From: Sisyra terminalis
Taxonomy: Eukaryota; Arthropoda; Insecta; Neuroptera; Sisyridae
NCBI GenBank assembly: GCA_958496175.1
Contig: OY292276.1
Span: forward strand, 15,518,001 to 15,582,000
Length of the DNA: 64,000 nucleotides
Direction of reading: 5' to 3'
The position numbers were made by a program, and so were the translations under genes. Under the pieces are notes generated by a model, which had not been told where the DNA came from, searched no databases, and saw only the letters and a program-made list of their open reading frames with translations. Positions 1-10,849 of the stretch are shown one piece after another (position 1 is the stretch's first letter; every line of letters starts with the position of its first letter).

Positions 1-1089
1 AAAGGAAAATTTTTATAGGGAACAACAATAAGGAAAAATAATTAAATACGATTAGAATTAGTCTCGTACAAAAAATTTAGTTATATTTGATTATTTTTTT
101 GGTTTTCATTTGACCGTTGGGTTTTATTGATATAAATACCGATTTAACGTAACTTTTGGATCCACAAAAAAAATAATTAAAAATTTTGAAATCAAAATAT
201 AATTACAATTTAAATTACAAACGAATTTTTTTTTTGGGACATGTAAAGTTAAATACTTGAGCTTAAGCTTTGTTTTAATGGAATAATCAAATTAATATCA
301 AGATATGGGTATATCTGGGTAATATTTTTATGTGGATTGAAAAATTATGAAAAATTAAACAAATTTTTTCACTGAGTTAATTAATTTATTTTAATTAAAT
401 AAAAAATTCAGGTGTTTTCTATACTGAAATGTTAAATGATAATTTTCATAAAAATTTTCACATTTTCATCTCCTTGTTTCTAGTGGTTGATATTTACCCC
501 TTAAGTAAATTAATTTGGCTAAATGATTTGTGTTTGTTTTTCAAAATTCGTCGAACTAAATAGACCATTCTATTATAATGATTTCGATTCAACTTATAAT
601 AATGTTGTCCCAATTATTTCTATTGAATTAAAATATTTTTTCACATGACATCGTCTAGCAAATTTTGCACACATTGAATAAATTTCGTACGAATATTTTT
701 GGAACGTTTGCACATTATTTATGCTATAATTATTCAAATTTTAATTGTTTAAGAACCCGGAAGCGTAACGACAAAAATACAACACGTAGAAAGATCCTTA
801 ATGGACGTTGGTATAGATAAATATTTGTTAATCTTTTCTTTATATATTTTTGTTACTATAATTTGACAGTGTTTATTTTTACTTTGCCAATTTTTCTTTG
901 TAAATTAAAAAAACAAATTTTTAATTTTTTAAATTTTTACCAAAATTTGCGTTAAACGATCTAATCTGTCGGAACTACACAAAAACAATAAAGAAAGGCA
1001 TTTTCTACATAAAATGGAATAATGTAAAAATCAAATACATATGTTCGCAATGGATACCAAAGAAATATTAAATGTGTGAGAAAACTTAT
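1..1089. other. AT-rich non-coding stretch
   Basis: No open frame longer than about 60 codons with recognisable protein features, and no repeat that recurs elsewhere in the window. It ends at the target-site duplication of the hAT element that follows. Confidence 0.6.
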
Positions 1090-1097
1090 GTTACAGA

Positions 1098-1808
1098 CAA
1101 TGGCGTAGCTACCTAGGGGCTAGGCGGAGCAGGGTCCCGGGGCCCTCAAGCTCAGAGGGCGCTCGAATCCTTACCAGAAATCTCGATCGAATTAAACTTT
1201 TAGAAATTCAGTTGGAAGTTCACCAATTATGCAAGGAAATAATGAGCAAATATGGAGTGCTAGAATGCGACTTAACGGAAGTATTTACAGCTATGTTATT
1301 ATTCTTTACAATTCCTGTCACTTCTGCAGCAGCTGAAAGGTCATTTAGCAAATTAAAAATAATAAAAAAATATTTAAGAAATAATATGGGCCAAACTCGA
1401 CTCCAATATTTATCGCTATTAGCAATTGAAAACAAAACCGCATCAAGCCTGGATTTAAACGAAATCATTGATACTTTTGCGAAAACTAAAGCTAGGAAAA
1501 AATTGTAAATATAATTGTTATTTGGTCAGTTGGTAGGCCCGACCTTCATATAATAAACCCTTGAATTTTCTCTATTTCGTTTTATTAGTCAAACCTACAC
1601 CAAGTATTAATTGTAACTTATGTTGTTACTGTTTAATATTTTTATTACCTGCCCTGCAGTGCAGAAAAAAGAGCTTAAGTAGCTTAGCATTTTTAAAGTA
1701 TTTGTATATTTCATATTTTTATTTGATAAAACCTAATCAGTTTACATAGCAGTGGGGCTCCATTTTTTAATTTGCCCCAGGGCCCTTGGTTACCTAGCTA
1801 TGCCACTG
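1098..1808 (+). mobile_element. Internally deleted hAT DNA transposon with 8-bp target-site duplication
   Basis: Seen: the 711-bp block is flanked on both sides by the identical octamer gttacaga (1090-1097 and 1809-1816). Its ends are imperfect inverted repeats: the left starts CAATGGCGTAGCTA and the right, reverse-complemented, starts CAGTGGCATAGCTA. Known: 8-bp duplications and CAGTGGCGTAGC-type ends are hallmarks of hAT elements. The interior keeps only the C-terminal dimerisation region of a transposase (separate entry), so the copy is a non-autonomous deletion derivative. GC-rich subterminal parts (1120-1160 and 1775-1790) stand out from the AT-rich surroundings. Confidence is high because duplication, termini and coding content agree. 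Confidence 0.92.
1167..1508 (+). pseudogene. hAT transposase C-terminal dimerisation domain (fragment)
   Basis: About 110 codons stay open to a stop at 1506-1508. The segment IPVTSAAAERSFSKLK followed by LRNNMGQTRL and LLAIENK is the classic hAT C-terminal dimerisation motif, as in ZMYM1-like transposases. The N-terminal DNA-binding region and the catalytic DDE part are missing, and there is no start codon of its own (the open frame begins without an ATG). It lies in the same orientation as the element that contains it. This is a relic, unlikely to be expressed as a functional protein. Confidence 0.85.
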
Positions 1809-1816
1809 GTTACAGA

Positions 1817-2834
1817 CCTTAATGGCAAGGAAAACCAACTTCTTAACCTGAAATTGGAAAAAGATATATGACGACAGAAAGGGCCTTAGGGTCTTGAAGA
1901 GCAAGGTTAAGCAAACGATAAAGATATGAGGGAAAAGGCAATGGGAAATGATGAAACTCTTATGGAAATTATTGGAAAAAGATGAAAAAAAGGTATACAT
2001 GAACTCATGAAAGTAATCAACAATATTTTCTTTACAGGAAAATGAACTTTTTAAATGTAGCGATGAAAGCTCTGAAAAAGAATCCGTAAGTGAAGAAGAT
2101 CAATGGTTATAGCGCTTTGGAATTTTTTTCCCAAAGTTCTAAGATTGTGACCAAAATATGAAATAGATGATTGAAAAAAATGAAATATTAAATTAGAATC
2201 AAATTGGTTTCAGAAAAGAAAAAGGAAAGAAGTTTTCCTCTTCTTATTAATCATTCTTCATTCATCTTCTCTGCCATTCGGGGGATTCTAGATTTCTCAG
2301 AACCTAGTGGACGGTTTCTCCAGCGATTATGCTGAAATTTTTTTAGGATCTTAGGACCTTACAATAGGCGGGCGAATCAAAAAAGTCATAAAACATTATG
2401 TCGATCTGGAATGCTAGCTAAAACGAAGGTGGAATTAATAGTCATATTAGAGCGTTTAATTGTCGTCAAAGAAACTTATGGAGTCAAAATAAACACATGA
2501 AAGGCAGTATTCATAGAGATGTTGAAGAGAAAAATATTTATTTACATCAAAGTGCGTAAAAAAATGAAACTTGAAAATGGAATCCAATTCAAATATTAAG
2601 AAAATTTCATAACCAAAAATAGAAATTTCGGTAGTTAAAACAAAACGGGTCTTGCAAGTATATCACCTTTTAAAGTAAGCAAATTCTATTGTTTGGAAAA
2701 TATAAACTTCGAAAGTATTTACCAAAAGTGTGTGGGGAGGGGTAGCACTATAAGGATTAGAAACCTGAACCCTAAGAAAAAAAAGAAAGGAATGAGAAAA
2801 CTTAAAAACGCAGTGCTTCAAAGCTTGAAGAAAA
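1817..2834. other. Non-coding stretch, no recognised gene
   Basis: AT-rich with short A-rich runs. A splice-acceptor-like ctttacag at about 2031-2038 precedes some 24 open codons rich in Glu and Ser that end in a stop at 2110. I could not connect this to any upstream exon. Nothing else is supported. Confidence 0.4.
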
Positions 2835-3065
2835 TTTGGCTCATGTGTACTTTATCACACCCACAATCTGGCAATGTCGCATTTTCGACTTTGTTTCTAA
2901 TTTAATTCGCGATTAAATCGGTCAATAATGAAAATTTAGCCACAAAAGAGAGAAATATACCATATTAGAATTGAATTAACAAAAATATCCCGAATTAAAT
3001 TAAAAACAAAGTCAGAAATGCAACGTTGCCAGATTGTGGGTGTGCTAAAATACACTTGAGCCAAA
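2835..3065. repeat. Palindromic MITE, family A, copy 1
   Basis: About 230 bp with long imperfect terminal inverted repeats of roughly 70-80 bp. The left arm begins TTTGGCTCATGTG and contains CACCCACAATCTGGCAA. The right arm is its reverse complement, ending GAGCCAAA. The centre carries AAAATTTAGC.ACAAAAGAG. Related copies lie at 10660-10849 and 37122-37353. There is no coding capacity, as expected for a MITE; the superfamily is undetermined because no clean target duplication is visible. Confidence 0.8.
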
Positions 3066-4268
3066 AATTAAATAGATGGAGCGAGTTTAAAATCTTGAAT
3101 TATTATGAAAGTTTAACAAAGTACGATTGTCGATAAGAATAAGAAGAAAAGCTTATTGAATGTGCTATATTCACAGAGGAAACGATGTGATAAAGGAGAA
3201 CTGGGAGATCCTAAGAAAAAGCAAGAAAATGGTTTGATATTAGGAACAAATTTAAATGCAGAATGGACTATGCCGGTCCCTGATTTAAGGAACCTCGGTA
3301 GCGATAGACGATGCCGGAGGAAAGAGTTCTACCACGCGGGAAATGAAACCTGCTAGCAGGGAGAAAAAAAAGAACTTTATAAGCAGTTTGTGTAAAAAAT
3401 CAGGTTGCATAGATATATAAGATTCATAAAATATTAGAAAATTTCATATTGGTGATGAAAATTTACCGTTACTGCAAGTTATCATAAAGGTATATAAGTA
3501 AAACAAGGGGCATTTTATGAATTTCATAGTGCCCACGATTGTTTGATTTTTGCCATTTGATAGCAAAGAAACGGTACCCAAATTTCGGTTCATTTACAAA
3601 AAATAATTAATTGTATTTGGAAAACATGATTGGGCCATTACAAAGCGAGTATTATTCTTGAAAGCATGACTCCTTCAATTTTATGTACGTAAATAGTTAT
3701 AAGAGTATTTTGAAATTGAATAAAAATGTTCGTCATTGTAATGTCATCGGACGTCATTTAACAGTGAGGTCTTATTAAAATATTAAAATTAAGTAATCAT
3801 CATAAGACCTTGATCCAAAAGTGATTCTAATGATCACACGAAACCGATTTTTAAAATGTGCATGAATATAAAATTAGTTAAAAAAAGAAAATATTAAAAA
3901 TTTACAATTCCAAAAAATTAAGCTTTTATCAAAAAGCAAATTGTTGTTCCTCGATTTTGCATCAATTTTCCTGGTCTGTTGAACAATACTCGTTATCATA
4001 GTATACGTCATTGGTGTTTATTTTAAATTAATTTTATTGTTTTGTTAATAAAATGCATTGAAGTTTTATTAATTTGAATTTTATTCACAACAATTTTAAT
4101 GATAATTCTATTTAGTTATGCAAATTATTATTCAATTTAACAAAAAAATCAAACATTTTACTTAAAACTTACTTTCTTGAACTAATTATATAATAAAAAA
4201 TATCCTGAAGTAACATAGTAAGTAAATATTATATCAACAATAATGATATTATTATTTATTTATTTTAC
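3066..4268. other. Non-coding stretch
   Basis: Contains a 66-codon open frame at 3156-3356 with no recognisable features and a slightly more balanced composition around 3170-3350. No repeat match elsewhere in the window was noticed. Confidence 0.4.
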
Positions 4269-4319
4269 TTCTGGTAATTATCTAAAGAGGTGTATAACAC
4301 CTGTACTTAGATACCAGAA
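4269..4319. repeat. 51-bp imperfect hairpin
   Basis: The arm TTCTGGTAATTATCTAAAG (4269-4287) pairs with CTTAGATACCAGAA (4306-4319), and the inner AGGTGT/ACACCT pair surrounds a tiny AT loop. The stem covers almost the whole 51 bp with a few bulges. It could be a small structured RNA, a folded transposon terminus or chance. Sequence alone does not decide. Confidence 0.5.
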
Positions 4320-4965
4320 AAATACAATTACAAATTTACAAAAAATAATTATACGAAATTTGATTAGTACCTATGTGGTATAAAATTAAATTTTAAATAC
4401 TAACTATAAAGATGTAATAAATATTCTTTAACTATTATATAGACTATAAACTAAACTAAACAGATACTCAGCTGAGTAGTCAATAGTTTTACTCCACTTC
4501 CCAATATCTTTTCTTAACAACTTCTCTGCACAATTAAGAGTTTTCTAATTATTGGGGAATAGTAGATTGAAATATTTGTTGCAACGTAATACGCACTCTT
4601 ATTTCTTATAGTTTTATTAATTTTTGGTAAAATTAATTACCTTGTTTGATTTTTTATTCGCCTTGTAGAGTGGAATAATTTACATTCAGTGAAATAGTAA
4701 ATTAGAGCGCTAATAATAAAAGATTTTATCTAAATAATAAATATATAAAAATAAATCTTTTATTATAGAATTATGACCTTATAATATAAGGTAATAATTT
4801 TCAAAATCTTTGTAAATTGATTTTTAGAATTTCCAAGTAATTCAAGACATTATCGTGAGCCCCATTCTAGGCAACAATTCCTTAGTTTACTATATTTTCA
4901 AACAGGCCATAGTATAATGTTTCTAGACATAAACGTTTTTTATACAAATTATTGTTATATAGCTA
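4320..4965. other. AT-rich non-coding stretch
   Basis: No gene seen. A 15-bp inverted pair, TAATAAAAGATTTTA near 4715 and ATAAATCTTTTATTA near 4755, is the only structure noticed. Confidence 0.45.
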
Positions 4966-5912
4966 TACTAGCTGATCCCCGCAACTTCGTCTACGTAACG
5001 TATGTATAGATTATGTTTTCTTTTCAAATTTGCCATTTGTAGTGGCATATGAAAATTTTTATTTTTCTTATTTCTTTTACGAAAAACAAAGTCATAATTA
5101 AAAACACTATTTTGTCAACTTTAAAAAGACACATTTAATAAACTGTTGTAAAGAATAAAATTGTTCAATGTAATAATCAATTCATTTTCAAAAAAATATT
5201 TATAAATATCTAAAAAGAGTAAGTCTATTGCGTATAACTACGGTAAGTATACCTACCGTAGACCAAATAAGCTGTAGATCAATCAGAATCTATACATAAA
5301 TAAAAAATATCGCCAAGTTCAATAAAGTTGGTCTTAATTATAAGTAAAATGCGGTGACCATGGGACATTTTTCAAATAACTTACATTTTTAAACTTGTGA
5401 TATCTTTCAAATGGAATGTTCAAATTGAATAACTCAAAAAGTTATATAATGGTATTATAGTAAACTTAAATATGAATTCATTTATTTCTATAAGGATTAG
5501 CCCCAAAGTATAAATAAAAGAGCTTTTATAGCGGTGGCATTTATATATATTTTTTAAAATGAAAAAACACTTATTGTGACATAACTATAATAGTTAGACA
5601 TATGCTGTCGCTCTACTTTTTGTAGATAATAATATGTTCTGCAAAATCGTAGTACATTATTTTGTTCTATAACCAATAGTTTTCGCAGCGCACGCGATAA
5701 AAGAATGTTTTTTGGTAATTTTTTCAGATCTTGGGTTACATTATTGGAGTTTTAGTATGGGTCCCTAACTTTTTTGAAAATTTAATATAACCTATGTTCA
5801 CCGAAAATAGTGTAGCTTCCCAACAGTTAAAGAATTTTTCAAATCGGTCAAGTAGTTTCGGAGCCTATTCAAGGCAAACAAACAATCAAATATTTCCTCT
5901 TTATAATAATAG
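4966..5912 (+). mobile_element. RTE-like or related non-LTR repeat, non-coding relic
   Basis: The left end TATACTAGCTGATCC and the right end (AATCGGTCAAGTAGTTTCGG, then AAACAAACAATCAAAT, then CCTCTTTATAATAATAG) resemble the two ends of a repeat type widespread in insect genomes that I associate with RTE-like retroposons. The right-end segment is repeated at 5998-6034, suggesting a tandem or nested tail. No coding region survives. Assignment to RTE is from memory of these end motifs, so class confidence is moderate. Confidence 0.5.
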
Positions 5913-5997
5913 AAAACTTTGAATTTGATTGTTAATGTGTTTGTACCATTGAATTTTGATTTGAGTTTGAACTATTTGATTTGAATTTTAGTATTTG

Positions 5998-6034
5998 CAA
6001 ACAAACAATCAAATCTTTCCTCTTTATAATAATA
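5998..6034 (+). repeat. Second copy of the RTE-like 3' tail
   Basis: AAACAAACAATCAAATCTTT followed by CCTCTTTATAATAATAG repeats the end of the preceding element with one or two changes. Between the two tails lies a short stretch rich in TTTGA/TTGAATTT words. Confidence 0.65.
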
Positions 6035-7075
6035 GATTATTATTTATGATCGCTTGAAAAAGTTGTAATAAACTGCGAAACGTTGTGAAAATAAAAAAAA
6101 AGTGTTAATTATTTAAAATATAAAAGGTCATCAAATCCTCGGAATCATTATGATGACAAACTCAAAAATGAAATAAATAATAATTATTTTTATGTAAATC
6201 GGACTATATGAAAAATAACGAAGAATAAGCAATAGCTAAAATGTATTATATAATATAAAAAAGTGGTCAAACTTAAAAAAAAATCTTATCTAGTTATATT
6301 GGATTCAATTTAAAATATCTTTTAATTTCTTTCAATAATATATTATCTTTGTATTTATACTAGTTCACAAAATTCTAGAATTTTTCTAGGTATCCACCCT
6401 TTTTAACCAGTTAATAAATATTGTTTTCAAGATGACAATATTCCCTTTTAATTATTCATGAAATTTTTCTCTTACTTTCGACAGGTGTTCTTATAACTTA
6501 TGAACAGTTTTCCCGATTGTGATTAAATTTCTATAAAATTAGATAACCAATTGTTTTTAGGAAGTTTATTGTTTATCAAGAAAATTTAAAAAAATAATGT
6601 CAAGTAATGAAATTGATTTTAAATTAAAGTTTATTCTTAAGTATAAAGTATATGTTAAATAAAATATTGACAGTCAACATCAACAACTAACATTAAAGAC
6701 TTATTTCCTTATTTTTTCTACCTTACGACTAATCCAATTTTCCGCAAAATCCCATTTTCTTACATTTTCCTTACATTCCTCACATTTTTAATTACATTGC
6801 TGGATCATTTGATTTAAGAACCAATATTTCTCAAGTATTTGATTATGTTTTCAATTTTCATTTTTCTGGTGAACTAAATTCTTCTTTGTATTCGGTATTC
6901 CTAATGTTTTATCCGTCTTTTTATTTATTATTGTCTTAAAATCCTAACTCATAAAAGCCAACAAATCCAAAAAAATTTACTTGCTTCTTTTCTGGTTATA
7001 CTATTTATCACTTGCTCTACTTTGGTATCTTCAACTAAATCTATAATACTGTTTTTATTGTTAAAACCAGTTAGA
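6035..7075. other. AT-rich non-coding stretch
   Basis: No open frame with recognisable content and no repeat match elsewhere in the window was seen. Confidence 0.45.
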
Positions 7076-7290
7076 ACTTTCGAATGTTCTTACAATTAGA
7101 TTGAAGAAAGACGGAAGATGTTTCAAAACAATCTCCGTGAGATTTTAATGTGAGATAGAAAACATTCGAAACTACTAGCAGTGTCTAGAACAGTCTCGAA
7201 CCTTCTAGAAGCTGCAACTAGTATAAATAGGGCGATCGACCGTTGCCAGAACAATATCGAAAAAGTTGCAAACAGTTAACAATTACGAAT
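7076..7290 (+). promoter_or_regulatory. Heat-shock-promoter-like repeat (HSE array plus TATA), copy 1
   Basis: Seen: around 7188-7210 the sequence GAACAGTCTCGAA is followed by CCTTCTAGAA, giving alternating GAA/TTC 5-bp units (GAAccTTCtaGAA is a textbook heat-shock element). TATAAATA follows at 7222-7229. Another palindromic AACATTCGAAAC lies at 7161-7172. A diverged inverted copy is at about 9995-10205 and a third fragment at 63398-63470. Known: this spacing of HSE to TATA is typical of insect hsp promoters. Inferred: a dispersed element carrying an hsp-type promoter, lying about 0.6 kb upstream of the fatty acyl-CoA reductase start. Whether it drives that gene is unknown. Confidence 0.6.
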
Positions 7291-7835
7291 AAATTAATCG
7301 TTATAATCGTTAAGTGATTGTTAAAATAAATAAATAAATGTAATCATTAACTTATGTGTTATAAAATAAATGGTGTTATTATTTTATGTCTGAAAATAAA
7401 TCTTAACGAATCTGTCAATATAAATAGCCGTCAATACGTAACAAAATATACTTTATTAACATCAAATTTTGAAATTAGTTTTCCTTATTGTAGAATTCCT
7501 TTTGGGAGTTTTTCCATACAGTTGTCAAAAATATTAATATTCAAAAATATAATAACTAAGTTTTATTAAAGTTGAATGTTTCTCTCTTTTAGTTATAAAT
7601 ACTGTTCGTGATGTTACTAAATGTTTACAATAATTGCTACGTTAATTATTTTATTTATTTTATAAATAACATGAGGATATGATGAAAATGGCAATATGTA
7701 AATTTAAGTGAGTATTTGTCATCTTGAAATGCATTTTTTAACAATGATAATTAACCACGACATTCTGCATATAAATACAATGCAGTATTCAGTATGGAAT
7801 TGCATTTTTCTACAGTTTAATAAAACTATTAAAAA
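7291..7835 (+). other. Upstream region of the fatty acyl-CoA reductase
   Basis: AT-rich, with a 71-codon open frame (7354-7569) lacking recognisable features. It may contain a 5' untranslated exon if transcription begins at the TATA box at 7222. No acceptor site can be chosen with confidence. Confidence 0.35.
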
Positions 7836-9700
7836 ATGAGTGTAACGGAAAAGCTATCACCCATTCAGGAATTCTACGAAAATTCAAATATTTTCATCAC
7901 CGGTGTGACGGGATTCATCGGGAAATACATAGCGGAAAAACTGTTGCGTTCATGCACTCGACTTAACAAAATTTTCATTTTACTTCGACCAAAAAAAGGC
8001 AAAAGTGTCGAAGAACGACTCGAAATATTGCTCTCTGATCCGGTAAAAAGAACTTTCAATTCTTTTAATTTTTTTTATTTTCAACGCTATTTATCTATAG
8101 ATATTCAATATCGTGCTCTCGAAAATTCCAAATGTGCGGGACAAAATCGTAGTTGTTGCGGGTGATTTATCGCAGCCGAATCTCGGAATTTCGGCTCAAG
8201 ATCAATCTGTACTAATCGAATCAATCAATGTGGTATTCCATTCGGGTGCAACAGTTCGTTTCGATGAGGCTCTGCCCTATGCGGTCAAAACCAACATTGG
8301 TGGAACGAAAAATTTGCTTCTTTTGGCCAATCAAATGAAAAATTTAAAATCGTTCACATATGTGTCAACTGCTTATTCCAATTGCAACCGAGATCTAATT
8401 AAGGAAGTGCTTTATCCGCCCGGAATGTCTTGCGACAATCTAATGACTTTGGTCAACATTCTAGACGAAAATCTATGCATTCAAATCACGCCAACGTAAT
8501 ATCAATTCGCTTGCTGTGCATACATTACAGACATTTCCATCAATTTTCTTGTGTTTTCAATAATTTTTTAATTCTCAATTTTAGATTGATCCAGAACTGG
8601 CCAAATGCTTATACGTTCACGAAGGCTGTTGCCGAGGATTGTGTGCGACAATATGGAAACGGGATGCCAATATGCATTGTCCGTCCTTGTATTGGTATTT
8701 ACTAGTTTGAAGGATAATCTTTTAGAATTTCTTGAAGTGTCTTCTGTTTAGTGACTCCAACCTTGGAGGAACCAGTACCTGGGTGGGTCGACAACATCAA
8801 CGGTTTGAATGGCCATTGTTTTGGATTCTTCACTGGCTATCTTCGTGTTACTCTGGTTGACAAAAAGAAAAAAGTTGAAGTAATTCCTGTTGACTATTTG
8901 GGAAATTTCATCATAGCTGCTGCTTGGGAGCAAGCCAACCGGTAAAAGATTCAAGAAGGAACATAATTCTATTTAAATTAACCCTATCATTTTAAGCAGT
9001 AACGATATCAAGGTTTATAACTATGCTTCGGGTAAACGCAATCCAGTTTACGGAAACCTAATTCGAGACGAGAGTATCAAAAACGTGCATGATATGCCCA
9101 CTTCGACGGCTGGAGGTTATTATTTCCAAGTTTTAGTCAACAACATAATTCAATACAAAATCGCTACGTTCTTCTTACACATTATACCCGCTTTAATAAT
9201 GGATTTCACCTACAAATTATCCGGCAAAAAACAACAGTATACCATCGGTTTCCATAAATGAAATATTATTCAAAAACAACTTTTGGTTCCAGAGCGTTGA
9301 AAATTTACCAAAAAGTTCACAAATTCATGGAAACAGTCGCTTATTTCTGCTTGCGAGAATGGCAATTTGAAGAAGATAATACTGTGGCGTTACTACAAAA
9401 GATGAGTCCAAAAGATAAGAAATTGTTTAAAGCCGACGTTACAGATATAAAATGGAAGGAATATATTACAATTGGATTTATGGGCATTCGGACATTTTTG
9501 TTCAAAGAAGATCCTAGCACCATTCCAGCAGCGAAAAAGCGGATGCAAAAGTAATCAAGTTAACTCATCTAAGGAATCTTAACAAATTTTAAATTATTCT
9601 TTATTTTAGATTGAAAATCATTCACTATTCCATCGTCTATAGTATTGGTGCCATTCTATTATTGATATTTTATAAATTGTTTTCTTATTTTTTATTATAA
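7836..9700 (+). CDS. Fatty acyl-CoA reductase (FAR), seven exons
   Basis: Reduces long-chain acyl-CoA to fatty alcohol with NADPH; insect members feed wax, pheromone and cuticular-lipid synthesis at the ER or peroxisome. Exons: 7836-8042, 8101-8495, 8585-8694, 8752-8941, 9000-9236, 9293-9550, 9610-9700; all GT-AG with matching phases, 495 aa (family usually about 500-540). An N-terminal Rossmann loop TGVTGFIG sits at about 22-29, the SDR catalytic pair in YTFTK at 210-214, and WPNAYTFTKA is typical of FARs. The FAR_C domain spans about 355-450 with EDPSTIPAAKKR near its end. A hydrophobic C-terminal anchor lies at about 465-490. An intron of only 56 nt (9237-9292) is needed to bypass an in-frame stop at 9259-9261. 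A polyadenylation signal AATAAA is at 9725. The gene lies between inverted heat-shock-like repeats. The subfamily and substrate chain length cannot be told. Confidence 0.93.
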
Positions 9701-9994
9701 ATACTTATGGAATCCTAAGTAATGAATAAATTAAATTTGTATTTTCTTTTTATTGCATTATATCGTAAAATGTGCGTTGTGCATATACACCAGTTAAACA
9801 TACTGTTATTTACTGCTAACATTCATTTTAATATATACTTAAAATGTGGACAAATTTACAAAGCACAAAATAAAATATATTTTAATGATTATGCTTGATG
9901 AAACTCAGTTTTCTCAGCTTTCTATTGAAAGGAAAGATGACATTCTAGAAAATTTAAAATCCGTTTTGAACTGTAAATTCTACTAGTCGTAATT

Positions 9995-10205
9995 GTTAAC
10001 GTTGTAAACTGATCTTAACAGTTCTGGCGATGGTCGGTCGCCTTATTTATCTACCAAATTGCCGCGTTTTCGAAGTTTCCAGATAGTTCCATGTACTTCT
10101 CATAGATTCGAATGATTTCTACCTCTTTCTATCCCACGTTAGAATCACGGAGAATGTTGTGGAACGTCTCTCTTCAATCTCATTGTTAGAACATTCAATA
10201 TTTCT
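9995..10205 (-). promoter_or_regulatory. Heat-shock-promoter-like repeat, inverted copy 2
   Basis: Reverse-complemented, this matches 7076-7290: GAATGTTCTAACAATGAGAT, GATTGAAGAGAGACG, a TATA-like ATAAATA (10044-10050 on +), GGCGACCGACC and a shared AACAATTACGA tail. The HSE core is more diverged than in copy 1. With copy 1 it brackets the FAR gene in inverted orientation, about 2.7 kb apart. Confidence 0.6.
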
Positions 10206-10659
10206 TATAGAACACATTTATTTATGAATTCGACTACCGTGATAAAATTAAACAAAGTAAAACTTTACATTAATAGCCGAAAAATAACAGTAAAATCTGT
10301 ACAACAATGGAAACAACACAATCATCCCTATATCTTTAATCATTTTCTATCATTTTCTACGAGACCCCAGTGAGTGAAATTTTATCGGTAAACCGGTCAA
10401 ACTTAAGCCTAAGACAAGTAAAGAGCTTTTGAAATAAAATTTTTAATCTGCAATATACTACCTAAACCAAATTTAAACTTAAAAGTATTTTTTAACAAAT
10501 AAAATGAGGCCACAAAATATAAAAAGTATTTATTTAATTATATACTGACAAATCGAGAAAAGTTCTGCTTATTTTGACTATCGTCTTGGAGGAGCACAGT
10601 ACAAGATAGGAAGAAATATTATTAATATTTCTTTGAATATCGAAGAATAAAGGATTAAA
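10206..10659. other. Non-coding stretch
   Basis: Nothing recognised. Confidence 0.4.
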
Positions 10660-10849
10660 ATTGATTCATGTGCCTTTTAGCGACATCATTACCTAGCAAA
10701 ATTGTATTCGTTAGCTCTTAATTTAATTCGGGTCAAAATGAAAATTTAGCGACAAAAGAGAAAATAATACGATATTAGAATTGAATTCACAAAAACGTCG
10801 CAAACTGAATTAAAATCAGAGTAGAAAATGAAAACGGGACTTGAGCCAT
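10660..10849. repeat. Palindromic MITE, family A, copy 2 (degenerate)
   Basis: Same orientation as copy 1. It shares AATGAAAATTTAGCGACAAA, ATTAGAATTGAATTCACAAA and the right end ACTTGAGCCA. The left arm (CATGTGCCTTTTAGCGACAT) is recognisable but eroded, so the palindrome is weaker than in copies 1 and 3. Confidence 0.7.

Noticed and set aside
1220..1468. Minus-strand open frame of 82 codons
   Set aside because: Antisense shadow of the hAT transposase fragment; no features of its own.
2031..2110. Splice-acceptor-like site followed by a short acidic open stretch
   Set aside because: No upstream exon or recognisable protein; too short to call.
7354..7569. 71-codon open frame upstream of FAR
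   Set aside because: Low-complexity, no homology pattern I recognise, AT-rich composition like the non-coding flanks.
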